Positions 43,551 to 55,275 of a DNA stretch of 64,000 nt are shown here, one piece after another. The notes under the pieces were generated by a model. That model was not told where the DNA came from. It was given only the letters and a program-made list of their open reading frames with translations, and did not search any database. Location of the stretch: positions 51,086,068 to 51,150,067 of the forward strand of contig NC_052511.1 in the NCBI RefSeq assembly GCF_014356525.2, read 5' to 3'. A program made the position numbers and the translations under genes. The stretch comes from Nilaparvata lugens (taxonomy: Eukaryota; Arthropoda; Insecta; Hemiptera; Delphacidae). Numbering within the stretch: position 1 is the first letter of the stretch; the number at the start of each line of letters is the position of its first letter.

Positions 43551-43921
43551 TAAGAGAAGCAAAGGCTAATTCCATCAGTAAGCGGCGTGTCCTTTCCTCA
43601 AATAGTCTCAAGCTACAAATTAGGAAAAGATTAATAAAAAGCTGCGTTTGGAGTATTGTACTATATGGTTCAGAAACCTGGACTTTTGGTGAGGCAGAAG
43701 AAAGAGCACTAAATGCCTTTGAAGTATTGGGGACGAATATAAAGCTGAGATGGACTGATGAAATTACTAATGATTACTAATTAAATTAATTACTAATTAA
43801 TAAGTTACTAATTAAATTGAAATTACTAATTCAAAGTGTTGAGGTGAAGCGAACTCTTTTGCGTATTTAAAAGACATCTTGGATTGGCATCATGTTATTG
43901 TTGCACTCATGTTATTGTTAG

Positions 43922-44161
43922 TGCCGGTTGCACAAAAGCCGGTTAAATTTCAACCGTGATTAGTTCCTCGAGAACCAATCAGAGAAGCCGTCTTTTCAAA
44001 AACGCCTTCTTCATTGAACCAATCAGTTGATTGAATTGGTTCAGAAAAATTGAATGAAATTGGTTCAATCAGAGAAGGCGTTTTTCAAAAGACGACTTCT
44101 GTAATTGGTTCTCGTGAGATTAATCACGGTTTAATTTAGCCGGTTTTTGTGCAACCGGGCA
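43922..44161. mobile_element. MITE with gccggttgcacaaaa ends, long copy
   Basis: Inverted ends tgccggttgcacaaaagcc and complement, 240 bp, with a possible 4-bp flank TTAG on both sides (43918-43921, 44162-44165). The interior is itself nearly palindromic (aaccaatcagNgaag / cttctctgattggtt). Confidence 0.7.
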
Positions 44162-44251
44162 TTAGTGACGATAACATGTGGAACAGACAACATCTCGTTC
44201 TATCTCCACCTCAATTTCGAGTAAATCCACAACATTTCAGTGTCTAGTGTG

Positions 44252-44369
44252 AAGAGAAATTAACAGATAATTTATGAGGTAAAGATAAATTAACAGATAA
44301 TTTATGAGGTGAAGATGAATTAACAGAAAATTTATGAGGTAAAGATAAATTAACAGATAATTTATGAGA
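44252..44369. repeat. 30-bp tandem repeat, 4 copies
   Basis: aaattaacagataatttatg aggtNaagat repeats at 44258, 44288, 44318 and 44348. Confidence 0.9.
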
Positions 44370-44449
44370 CAATTATAATAATTACATATTACAAATGCTT
44401 CTTCTGTTGTTTAGTATTATAATCTTGAAGTACACTTTCTCTAATTTTT

Positions 44450-45080
44450 TTTATTGCAAATTTCAAGAAAACCGTTTACTTCACAGAAAATTTACAAGAG
44501 ACAAAAAAGTTTAAAAAAATAAGAGAGACTTGAAAAATGAAATAAAAACGCTCCGATGTAAATTTCCAAAATGGCGGCCATTTTAAATTTGTTATTGCAA
44601 ATTTCACGAATAGAAAATTTAAAATAAAATTTACAAGAGACAAAAAAGTTAGAAAATTTTATGAAGATTTCAAGGATACCGTACCTCATTTATCAAGATT
44701 GGTCGAAGAACAACAGAGAAATTTATTATTTTCGTATTGCATGCATGACCACTTTTCACAGTTTGAACATCAATATTACATTTATAATACCAATATTGTA
44801 TTTAAGATGAAGCTTTGAAACTCGGTATAGCTCCATATGGCCATCCAGCTGATTTTACAATGTTTTGCAGATGATCTCATTTGTTCCAGATCATGCATGC
44901 TGTACGAAATGATTAATTTCTTTGTTATTCTCTGGCCAATCCTAATAAATGAATCCTTGAAATCTAGAAACAATTTGCTAATTTTTTTGTCTCTTCTAAA
45001 TTTTCTCTAAAGTGAACGGTTTTCTTGAAATTTTCAATAAAACATTGAAAATGGCCGCCATTTTGAAAATTTACATCGAA
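44450..45080. repeat. Inverted-repeat region
   Basis: gaaaaccgtttacttcacag ... ttacaagagacaaaaaag (44467-44510) is complementary to 44980-45030. aaaatggcggccatttt (44568) pairs with aaaatggccgccatttt (45048). No gene is seen. Confidence 0.6.
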
Positions 45081-45304
45081 AAGTATTTATTCTATTTTTT
45101 AAAGTTGAGTCTTTATAGCATAAATATTCATGCCAAATTTCAGATCAATACAACATTTCATTCTTGAGATAAAAATTTCCAAGTATAAAAAACAAAAAGT
45201 ATGAACGCTGAGTTTTGGACACTTCAAATACGTCATTTGTAGTCTCCTATCATCCATGAACAATATCATAAAATGTTCGACACTACTTCTGAAACCCTCT
45301 GTAT

Positions 45305-46266
45305 AACAATGAGAATTATTCTTACGAAATCATACAAACACACTCAGTTTGACACCTGGAACATCCTTTGTGGAATACGTTCACATTAAATAAAACATAA
45401 ATCTAGGTTCCATACTCATATAGGCTAACAATAACAATTATTCTTACGAGTTCATACAAACTCACTTACAGTCTGACACCTGACACACCTTTCGTGGAAT
45501 AAGTTTACGTTAAATAAATAAATAAATAAATCTACGTTCCATACTCATATAACAATAACAATTATTCTTACGAGTTCATACAAACTCACTTACAGTCTGA
45601 CACCTGACACACCTTTCGTGGAATAAGTTTACGTTAAATAAATAAATCTACGTTCCATACTCATATAACAATAACAATTATTCTTACGAGTTCATACAAA
45701 CTCACTTACAGTCTGACACCTGACACACCTTTCGTGGAATAAGTTTACGTTAAATAAATAAATAAATAAATCTACGTTCCATACTCATATAACAATAACA
45801 ATATTATTCTTACGAGTTCATACAAACTCACTTACAGTCTGACACCTGACACACCTTTTGTGGAATAAGTTCATGTTAAATAAATAAATCTACGTTCCAT
45901 ACTCATATAACAATAACAATTATTCTTACGAGTTCATACAAACTCACTTACAGTCTGACACCTGACACACCTTTTGTGGAATAAGTTCATGTTAAATAAA
46001 TAAATCTACGTTCCATACTCATATAACAATAACAATTATTCTTACGAGTTCATACAAACTCACTTACAGTCTGACACCTGACACACCTTTCGTGGAATAA
46101 GTTTACGTTAAATAAATAAATAAATAAATCTACGTTCCATACTCATATAACAATAACAATATTATTCTTACGAATTCATACGAACTCACTTACAGTCTGA
46201 CACCTGACACACCTTTTGTGGAATAAGTTCATGTTAAATAAATAAATCTACGTTCCATACTCATAT
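45305..46266. repeat. Satellite, period about 113-127 bp, 8 units
   Basis: Units carry tctgacacctgacacacctt, gtggaataagttNacgttaa, a variable (aaat)n run and acaataacaattattcttac. Length variation comes mainly from the aaat run. The array resumes at 54798, beyond the LTR element, which therefore inserted into it. Confidence 0.95.
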
Positions 46267-46270
46267 AACA

Positions 46271-48256
46271 TGTAACATATTAAATCTGGGTAGATAAAAA
46301 GCCCTAACAGAAATAGTAATAGGTCTAAAAATAAAGTAATTGGCTAATATCGCCAAGCAGATAATAACCAAGATTAGATAGCATCAGCTTGTTCTGGCTA
46401 AATGGTACAAGAACCTAAAAAGGATTTGAAAGAAGTTTATTGCTCAAAAATAGATTATTATATAAAATATTTAAAGATTGAGGTTATGTACATGTATTCA
46501 CGGATCGGTGACCTAGAGATCGATCAAACCGAGGAACGTAGAATCTGACCAAAACCCCTTGGCAGAGCTTTATTGCAATCAGATGGTGTGCAACATGAAA
46601 AAACACCCGTCCACGTGGCTAATTATTAGGTAGCATGGAATTAATATTAATGTATAGAATATTAACTAGCATGCAAAGAGCATAAATAAAAAACCAAATA
46701 AAAATAATTTAATGTATTCAGGAAATAAGAGTTACCAGGCGCATGAATACCGAATAAAATTTGCATGCACCAATAGTAAAACGGCAGTTAATAGGCGGCA
46801 ACTGTAGGCCAATTCAAAAATATTTATATATATTTATATAAATGTACTAGATTTTGTGTAAAAATTTGTGTAATCTATGTTATCGATATGGCTCGAATGC
46901 AAAGAAATTATTAATCATATAATTTAAGCAATATTTTGGCATTTTTTGTAAGATCTATTTGAATTTAATGGCGGAGGATTGGATATTTAAATTTTATGCT
47001 AATTTGAAAGTCGGAAAGAGGATCTGTAAAACTTGAGAAGGAAGAACGAGACTCGCCAGCCAGATGCCACCATAAGAGGACCCCAAATATTTTATAGCGA
47101 AGTACCTTATTAATAATTTTGTAAAAATTTAAAGTTAAAGTAAATTATTAAATTTCTTAAAAGACTTCGTGATGCTATTGTGAAGCAGAAGTCATTTTTC
47201 ATTTTAATTAAATTTATAACCCCTGGAGGAGACGATTCCGGCTACCATATTCCCGGACCGCATGGAGTTGGATCGACATCGGCGGCTTACAAGAAGATTT
47301 TCGACACGTGAGTGATTAATTTGAATTTAGTGATGGGCGCCCTAGTGCTTCGAAATAATCTGATGATCAAAGCTAGCTCGCCGAAAGGTTATTATAAATT
47401 GAGAAATTAATAAGAGTAATACTTGCGCAAGTAAAAATTAGTATTAAAGGTATTTAATTGAAAGAAAAATATAGATCAATATTTTAGAAATTTCTATTTA
47501 ATCAAAGAAGTACGAAATCTAGGCTATCAAACGTATGCATACAATATTTAATTTTTTGCAATACAATTTGCGATAATTTATCATAGTTCTAATTCACTAG
47601 ATGAATGGCTCTACCTATTCCGTCAGGTGCCGAATCTTGCACCCTGAGATGAAAATATATATTCGATACAAATAAATCTACTAAATACTAGAGATTTTAA
47701 TATATATATATATTTGGATTATTAGTGGCTAATTTATCAAGCTGATCTTAGAGCACATATTTTTGATTGAATTATCCAAGCCGACAAGTATTAGCAAGTA
47801 CATGTCACAGCTACATGCCAAAGAATGCATATGATTTCAAGATAAAGGCACATGGTAATGATTCGTGCCACAAATCTAGAATATAAAGTTTAGCCTGTAA
47901 TATATTTATTGATTTCAATATTGTTCTATTTTTATATTATATTTTTTATCGCTCTATATATATTTTTTGCCTCGATTGATCTTTGCATTATTTGTGTAAT
48001 ATATGTGTGAAATTTTCATGGTGTGCAATTTATTTTTTATTCCTCATCTCTATAGTATAAGTATCATTTTTATATATATTTATTATTTATTGAATTACAA
48101 GAGTTATAGGAGAAGCCCATATCTAGGCCTATCAAGATTTTTTAAGACTGAATACTATTAGAAAAACCACGACCTAATTATATTAAATCTCATGCTTTAC
48201 CGACTGATGCCAAGCAGGAGGCTAATCGTTATTTAAATATAAAGAATAACGTGACA
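46271..48256 (+). repeat. 5' LTR
   Basis: Begins tgtaacatattaaatctggg and ends aaagaataacgtgaca. It differs from the 3' LTR mainly by single-base indels in short runs. At 1,986 bp it is long for an insect element. Promoter motifs were not resolved. An acacgtgagtg site near 47308 resembles a splice donor. Confidence 0.9.
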
Positions 48257-48745
48257 TAAAGACATGTCGCCCAACGTGATAGGCCACGGATACGACACAA
48301 AGACATGCCGTACCAACGTGGGACTGATGATGAGAGCCAAGCTCATCGAATAATTATTTGAAATTAAGTCAATAACCATATTGAAAATTATAGATAACTT
48401 ATACGAGTATTGAGGAAAACTGGTGAAGTAAAATTTGTATTACTTTTTGGGGAATCAATAGCTTTAAATAAAGAGAAATTATATGTTTTAAAGAAAATTT
48501 TTTATTATTGTTATTGTAAAAAAGAAAATATATTTTATAGAGAGAGCTATTATATTTTATAGGCCTAAACTGCTAGTCAGAAATCAATGAATAGTATTAT
48601 TATATTATAAGAGCTTAAGTAATAAATAGGTTACCTGGCTTGTAATGTCCATAGGCCTATCCTCATTTGTGTCCTTATTAATGCCTTGTTGGCCAAAACT
48701 TTCACTTTTTTAACAAACACTTGACACTTAATCCATTTTTAAAAT
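48257..48745 (+). promoter_or_regulatory. Leader with putative primer-binding site
   Basis: Directly after the LTR, aaagacatgtcgcccaacgtg has the gcgcccaacgtg-like form of tRNA primer sites but is not a standard match. A close copy aaagacatgccgtaccaacgtg follows at 48299. The remainder is AT-rich leader up to the first Gag ATG. Confidence 0.4.
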
Positions 48746-50341
48746 ATGAGTCTCTTTTCGTCCACGCAAAGTAAGGTAGCAGACACACTGCAGACGGCGA
48801 TAGTAGCGGAGATCGACGCTGAGGGGGGCGCGATGGAGTCCAACGCCCAGATCTCTTCAATCACCGCCAAGAATCCTGTGAACAGTAATAAACCGTTAAA
48901 TGTCTCCCAAGAAGCAATAAGAAGGCTCTAGTAGAGGGGATGATCAAGTCATTTTCTAATAGTTTAGAAAAAACAATGACCATGGTAATGAAGGACTTGA
49001 AGGCGGAAATGAAGGAAATGCGGGAATCATTGAAGGATACATCGGTAAGAACGGGTAAGGAAACTGCAGACACAATACCAGCATCTACCGCTGAAAATCA
49101 AGAACTAATTACAACCGATTTAACAGCAAAAATAGATACTGTCACTTGTGAGTTAAACGAAAGAATAGATAACCTACCAGCACAAAACACTTCGCAAATT
49201 CATGAAATAGCTCACCCAAATTCTGATATAAATCAAAACACAGAAACCTGTAAAGCTTTAAACGGAACTCTACTAATTCAAAAATCCACTCTGACTCAAT
49301 TAAATCAAGAAATAAACGCAAATAAAATTACACATAATAGTCAATGGCAGATAACACAGGAAAAAATAACAGCATTAGAAAATCATATTCAACAACGACC
49401 TCAAGGGATTCAAACAGACAACCTCAACGTACATAGTATATTACAAGGACTAGGAAAATTTGATAATACTGATCGCCATTTGCAACCTCAACCATTCATT
49501 GATCAGATAAAATAGTACAAACTCTTGCACCTACCTCTTGGAATTTTGGCGTCTCCGTTTGACTAATTTATTGATTGGCGAACCCCTGATGTTCTTTCGG
49601 AGTAGAGCCCATGAATTTACATCATTGGATGAGTTTGTAGCTGTCTTCCTGGAACAGTATTGGAGCAGAAGTAAACAGTTGGACGTGCTAGCGGACATTA
49701 TATCATGCGATTTCAACCCTAACTTAGACGGTGCATGTACCACTTTCGTCACTGCTCTACAGTTTAAAAATTCTCAATTGAGCGAGCCCATTAATGAATC
49801 GGCATTAGCAAGTATTATTTTAAAGAAGCTACCGTATCAAGTTAGAATGGCACTCGCCACACAACCCATTACTGATTGTAAGCAGTTGATAAATCATTTA
49901 TATGGTATACAGTCTGCAATGGCAATATCAAACCACCGCTCAGACCAGAGACACGCACCAAATCAACATAATTCAAAATTTAATCCGCATAACAGCCAAA
50001 ATTATGAACCGGTATCATATGATCGCTACCGATCTGCTCCTCAATTTGAACGCCGCTATGAGCGCAGGCAAAATGGTAACTGGAATAATGAAAAATTTCA
50101 AAATCGCACAACCAACCACTATGCCCAGCAGAGCAATCGTAAGAATCACTATGATGGCCGTGATCGATTAAACTCAAATAACAATCACACTCAGAATAAT
50201 TATAATAGAAATTACAAACCGCCACCTCATCAAATAAATACAAACTACACATTAGAGCATGCCACAGGATTAAATCAACAAAAAACCCGGGAACCCAGCA
50301 CCCAACGACCCGCCACCAGATATACAGAAAACTACAGCTAA
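48746..50341 (+). pseudogene. Gag of Ty3/gypsy type, in three broken frames
   Basis: Gag forms the particle that packages retrotransposon RNA. Three consecutive plus-strand frames (48746-48931, 48940-49515, 49538-50341) read as one protein interrupted by frame changes and a stop. The middle frame has a coiled-coil-like stretch (LKAEMKEMRESL) and many Gln/Asn. The third contains the retrotransposon Gag core: LLIGEPLMFF, F-x(8)-YWSRSKQ (near residue 42) and ILKKLPYQVRMAL. A basic Asn/Arg-rich tail follows and no CCHC zinc knuckle is seen, so RNA binding would rest on the basic tail. Because the two LTRs differ from each other mostly by one-base indels, some of these frame changes may be sequencing errors. 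The ATG at 48746 is the first good start. Confidence 0.75.
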
Positions 50342-51274
50342 TAAACCAGGACTATATGATACCCCCAATATAACAAGCACAAGCTCAAATGAAACAAACC
50401 AAGAAAAGCAGGATATTTCAACGTCATACACCACATTCATAAATGATTTACCGGAGACTTTGTTACAAGAAACACAAGATAACCCACCACCAGACACACA
50501 GAAACCAATACAAGACAGCCTACCACTAAAAACCGCCGCCAAACATGCAATTAAAAAAAATCCTGCAAACATCAATCCCTACTCAGCATCCTGTTCACTA
50601 CCGAAGATCCCTCACCGCCGGAGAATACCAACAGCCACCAGGATCATGCTATAATCAAGGAGTTGGTGGATACAGAGCAAATTGAAAACGTATCAGATCC
50701 GCGCACAGAATCCATGCACCCGCACCAATGGACACCACCGAAGCGCACCAATGACGGGAAGGAGGACCCCATGGAAGAACGAGAGGACGGACTACCGGAC
50801 AAGAGGGGCGACCATCGCAAGGCCCGGAGACGGAGGCGCCCGAGGACACCCGACCGGTATCAGGACGAGGAGGACAGCATACAGGACCGAATGAAGAACA
50901 TGCATCGCAAGGCCCGGAGGCGGAAGAAACGGAGGAACCGCGCGCGCCGATGGAGGCCGCATGCACGGTTCAAACGCCCGAAGAGGACACCGGACCGACA
51001 CCGAGGAGGACAGGAGCGGACCGACGGCGTGCATCCGCGGCACATTCGTTTTAAGGAAGATGATCAACGATGTGACTGGAATAATAGGCCAAAGAAATAT
51101 AACAAAAATGGAGCTACTACCAGAATAAATACGGATTCGTGCATGGGCAACAAGAAAATGGAAGATGGACTAATGAAGAATGGAAAGTGCTTAATAAGAG
51201 TGAAAGGAGTAAGGAATAATGTCAATAAAAATGGAAGTACCGGGCTATTATATGTGGAAAGATTATATTATTAA
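50278..51274 (+). CDS. Pro-rich then very basic ORF (Gag extension or novel protein)
   Basis: A Pro/Thr/Gln-rich frame (about 50278-50654, with QDNPPPDTQKPIQD) ends in TAA and is followed within 10 bp by a second frame (about 50640-51274). The second part is extremely Arg-rich: HRKARRRRRPRTPDRYQDEE near residue 51 and MHRKARRRKKRRNRARRWRP near residue 80 are tandemly related. DNA phrases catcgcaaggcccggag at 50814 and 50904 confirm an internal duplication. GC content is well above the rest of the element. No enzyme motif is visible. It may extend Gag as a nucleic-acid-binding domain in place of a zinc knuckle, or be an independent protein. Frames may be split by indel errors, and the initiating codon is uncertain. 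Confidence 0.5.
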
Positions 51275-51881
51275 AGAACTAATTAGTGTTTTGATTTATT
51301 GTATTGTGTGGATTACCATGTCTGTGATAATATTGAAAAGTGATGCTATTGATGTTATAATTGAGACCATGTTATTATTGAAGGAATTTGTTGACTGTTG
51401 GAAATCTTGTATGGTGAAATTGTTTGTTATTAAGGCCGTGATGTTTGCTAAAAAGTATGATGTTAATGAAATAATGAAGGGGATAATATTATTGAAGAAG
51501 TTTATGGCCTATGAAAAATCTTGCTTTACGAAACTGTTTCCTGATATGATTAAAATTGTTTATAAAGAAACTATGTGGATAGTATTGAAAGAAAATAAAT
51601 GGAAGACTTTGGATCAATTAAAAGAAATTATTATTAAAGGAACAAGGAGTTATTTGAAGAAAGAGTACACCAGATACCAGGGCTTTAAATTTATGATGAA
51701 AAAATTATCAATAGGACAGCCTCACAAATCAACAGCAGATAACCTCACCAGCCTACAACATCTACAAATAGAATGCAAGAAGATGCAAGTAAACCACGGG
51801 ATTTCTACATACCATATCACAGAATTTGAAATAAATATGATAAGAAATCAAGGAAAGCATTATTATCAAACCGATTACTAA
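51219..51881 (+). CDS. ORF of 220 residues, unknown, with internal duplication
   Basis: ATG at 51219, overlapping the end of the basic frame by 56 bp, and stop at 51879-51881. An N-terminal hydrophobic stretch (LISVLIYCIVWITMSVIIL, about residues 21-39) could be a membrane segment. Two similar blocks follow: LLLKEFVDCWKSCMVKLF (about 52-69) and ILLKKFMAYEKSCFTKLF (about 90-107), so the protein has an internal repeat. The rest is Lys-rich. There is no reverse-transcriptase, integrase or protease motif, and it lacks the cleavage site and fusion peptide expected of a retroviral envelope. It is in the place where pol would be. The function is unknown. Confidence 0.5.
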   Translation: MSIKMEVPGYYMWKDYIIKELISVLIYCIVWITMSVIILKSDAIDVIIETMLLLKEFVDCWKSCMVKLFVIKAVMFAKKYDVNEIMKGIILLKKFMAYEKSCFTKLFPDMIKIVYKETMWIVLKENKWKTLDQLKEIIIKGTRSYLKKEYTRYQGFKFMMKKLSIGQPHKSTADNLTSLQHLQIECKKMQVNHGISTYHITEFEINMIRNQGKHYYQTDY

Positions 51882-52819
51882 CCTTCCTTAATAAATTTAA
51901 GCTTGGTATAGGACCGCGTGGCAACAATCCAATGTTTAATTCCTTCCAGCCGTTAGAAGCCTGCAATAAGGAAAAGAACAATTTTTAAATATGTAATTAA
52001 ATTATATACATCAGATAAAAAAGGACACAAGCGGGGATAATAAAATTAAAATTTGTTAATTACCTTTTTAAGAGAAAAAATTGAGCAGTTAGGTTAGTTA
52101 TGAAAGTCGATAGCAATTCTAATGTAACATGTAGCACTATGAAATGTAGAACAGCGACCAGCTGAGCAAAGCCACCTAAATCAAATAGGTGACGTCTGTT
52201 GAACATATGTTTATAAAAAGAAATACTGTACCCAAAAAGTTATTTATTATTGTTATTTATTATATTTATTAATGTCGATATATTTATTTATATGTTTTAT
52301 ATTTATTACTTTTAATTATGCCACGTTTGTTACCTGAAAAGACTTAAAGTGAATACCAGCTACAAAAACCAAAGAGCCATTAGCAAAAGAAAAGTATTGT
52401 ACCTGATGTATAGAAAATTATTTATATTAAGACCTAAGAAATACTATAAGACATAAGCCCAGAAGTTTGTGAATCGAAATTATTGTCTAAAAGGAATCAT
52501 TTGTGAGAATTATGAAATGTGTGTAGTTAGGTTGGTGGCCCTGCAAGCGGCGAATTTAAAAATTACTATGTTTTAAGTGCTGTCAGGAAGAGTACGTTAG
52601 AAGTTTATATTTATGATATTTTATGTGTGTTGAGGAGGAGAATTTGTTATTGTATTTGATAAAGGTATAAAGAGATGCAGCAAATATGTCTGCGAACTGT
52701 GATAGAAGTATGAGAGTATAATTTATAAATAAAGTATAGTGTATATCGATGTATTGAAGGGTGGTTTTCATTAAAAACATTGTGATTCTCAAATATTTTG
52801 AATTCAACCCAGGGGCGCG
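51882..52819 (+). other. 3' untranslated region of the LTR element
   Basis: AT-rich, no frame of note. The run before the 3' LTR (aacccaggggcgcg) is only weakly purine-rich, so the polypurine tract is unclear. Confidence 0.5.
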
Positions 52820-54797
52820 TGTAACATATTAATCTGGGTAGATAAAAAGCCCTAACAGAAATAGTAATAGGTCTAAAAATAAAGTAATTGGCTAATATCG
52901 CCAAGCAGATAATAACCAAGATTAGATAGCATCAGCTTGTTCTGGCTAAATGGTACAAGACCTAAAAAGGATTTGAAGGAAGTTTATTGCTCAAAAATAG
53001 ATTATTATATAAAATATTTGAAGATTGAGGTTATGTACATGTATTCACGGATCGGTGACCTAGAGATCGATCAAACCGAGAACGTAGAATCTGACCAAAA
53101 CCCCTTGGCAGAGCTTTATTGCAATCAGATGGTGTGCAACATGAAAAAACACCCGTCCACGTGGCTAATTATTAGGTAGCATGGAATTAATATTAATGTA
53201 TAGAATATTAACTAGCATGCAAAGAGCATAAATAAAAAACCAAATAAAAATAATTTAATGTATTCAGGAAATAAGAGTTACCAGGCGCATGAATACCGAA
53301 TAAAATTTGCATGCACCAATAGTAAAACGGCAGTTAATAGGCGGCAACTGTAGGCCAATTCAAAAATATTTATATATATTTATATAAATGTACTAGATTT
53401 TGTGTAAAAATTTGTGTAATCTATGTTATCGATATGGCTCGAATGCAAAGAATTATTAATCATATAATTTAAGCAATATTTTGGCATTTTTTGTAAGATC
53501 TATTTGAATTTAATGGCGGAGGATTGGGATATTTAAATTTTATGCTAATTTGAAAGTCGGAAAGAGGATCTGTAAAACTTGAGAAGGAAGAACGAGACTC
53601 GCCAGCCAGATGCCACCATAAGAGGACCCCAAATATTTTATAGCGAAGTACCTTATTAATAATTTTGTAAAAATTTAAAGTTAAAGTAAATTATTAAATT
53701 TCTTAAAAGACTTCGTGATGCTATTGTGAAGCAGAAGTCATTTTTCATTTTAATTAAATTTATAACCCCCTGGAGGAGACGATTCCGGCTACCATATTCC
53801 CGGACCGCATGGAGTTGGATCGACATCGGCGGCTTACAAGAAGATTTTCGACACGTGAGTGATTAAATTTGAATTTAGTGATGGGCGCCCTAGTGCTTCG
53901 AAATAATCTGATGATCAAAGCTAGCTCGCCGAAAGGGTTATTATAATTGAGAAATTAATAAGAGTAATACTTGCGCAAGTAAAAAATTAGTATTAAAGGT
54001 ATTTAATTGAAAGAAAAATATAGATCAATATTTTAGAAATTTCTATTTAATCAAAGAAGTACGAAATCTAGGCTATCAAACGTATGCATACAATTTAATT
54101 TTTTGCAATACAATTTGCGATAATTTATCATAGTTCTAATTCACTAGATGAATGGCTCTACCTATTCCGTCAGGTGCCGAATCTTGCACCCTGAGATGAA
54201 AATATATATTCGATACAAATAAATCTACTAATACTAGAGATTTTAATATATATATATATTTGGATTATTAGTGGCTAATTTATCAAGCTGATCTTAGAGC
54301 ACATATTTTTGATTGAATTATCCAAGCCGACAAGTATTAGCAAGTACATGTCACAGCTACATGCCAAAAATGCATATGATTTCAAGATAAAGGCACATGG
54401 TAATGATTCGTGCCACAAATCTAGAATATAAAGTTTAGCCTGTAATATTTATGATTTCAAATATTGTTCTATTTTTTATATTATATTTTTTTCGCTCTAT
54501 ATATATTTTTTGCCTCGATTGATCTTTGCATTATTTGTGTAATATATGTGTGAAATTTTCATGGTGTGCAATTTATTTTTTATTCCTCATCTCTATAGTA
54601 TAAGTATCATTTTTATATATATTTATTATTTATTGAATTACAAGATTTATAGGAGAAGCCCATATCTAGGCCTATCAAGATTTTTTAAGACTGAATACTA
54701 TAGAAAACCACGACCTAATTATATTAAATCTCATGCTTTACCGACTGATGCCAAGCAGGAGGCTAATCGTTATTTAAATATAAAGAATAACGTGACA
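52820..54797 (+). repeat. 3' LTR
   Basis: Begins tgtaacatattaatctgggt and ends gaataacgtgaca, followed by AACA and the resumed satellite. The open frame at 54546-54854 is an artefact crossing the LTR end. Confidence 0.9.
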
Positions 54798-55275
54798 AAC
54801 AATAACAATTATTCTTACGAGTTCATACAAACTCACTGCCAGACTAACAACTGACACATCCTTTGTGAAATAATACACCGGAATAATGATCCCAATCTAC
54901 TCTTGTTCAGACTCCAAAGCTACACCGCGATGTGGCAACAATGGTTTCATGTAATAACTCGTCGTTTAATGGTGTTTTCATGTTGGGAACTTACGGCTCA
55001 AAACTTTTCGAAAAGAGAATATGTTATGTGAGGCTTCCTTAACCCCCACCCCTAGCCAACGCCTCTTTCTTATACCTGTATAGTTTCTTTTCAAACATAA
55101 TTAACAAGCAGGTGGTGAAAACTCCGCTTTTAGTTCAGCTTGGGTATCTTCAACTTATATAGGGGTTGCTTCCGTAGTAGGGTTAACACTGTATTCTTCC
55201 CTTCCCACTGCTCCTTGAGTTTCTAGGTTAATACAGTATTGTTTTCTACTATAGAAGAATCCCTCTAGAAGCTCA
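54798..55275. other. Satellite remnant and unassigned DNA
   Basis: Bases 54798-54870 are the interrupted last unit of the 120-bp satellite. The rest has no recognised feature. Confidence 0.6.

Larger units (their letters stand above)
42950..43790 (+). pseudogene. LINE reverse-transcriptase C-terminal fragment, twice interrupted
   Basis: The coding strand reads VKTFEYLGSIISE up to 43005, resumes after the SINE with DGRDRDDINRRI (43264-43299), then after the MITE with KANSISKRRVL and KSCVWSIVLYGSETWTFGEAEE (43555-43700). This is the conserved stretch after the catalytic domain of non-LTR reverse transcriptases, where WSIVLYGSETWT is a recognisable signature. The fragment ends near 43780 in an attactaattaa simple run, so neither the catalytic YxDD box nor the 3' end is present. 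It is a dead remnant serving as the target for two later insertions. Confidence 0.75.
46271..54797 (+). mobile_element. LTR retrotransposon, complete structure, Gag-only
   Basis: Two LTRs of 1,986 and 1,978 bp (TGT...ACA) enclose 4,563 bp. AACA flanks both sides (46267-46270, 54798-54801) as a 4-bp target duplication within the 120-bp satellite. The internal region encodes a Ty3-type Gag in broken frames, a very basic ORF and an unknown ORF. No protease, reverse transcriptase, RNase H or integrase motif was found, so it must depend on another element. The LTRs are nearly identical, indicating a recent insertion. Confidence 0.9.

Noticed and set aside
50655..51067. Minus-strand frames over the GC-rich block of the LTR element
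   Set aside because: Ser/Pro/Arg/Cys-rich shadows of the plus-strand Arg-rich ORF.
51219..51881. Envelope protein for the LTR element
   Set aside because: Only one hydrophobic stretch near the N-terminus; no cleavage site, fusion peptide or C-terminal anchor pattern.
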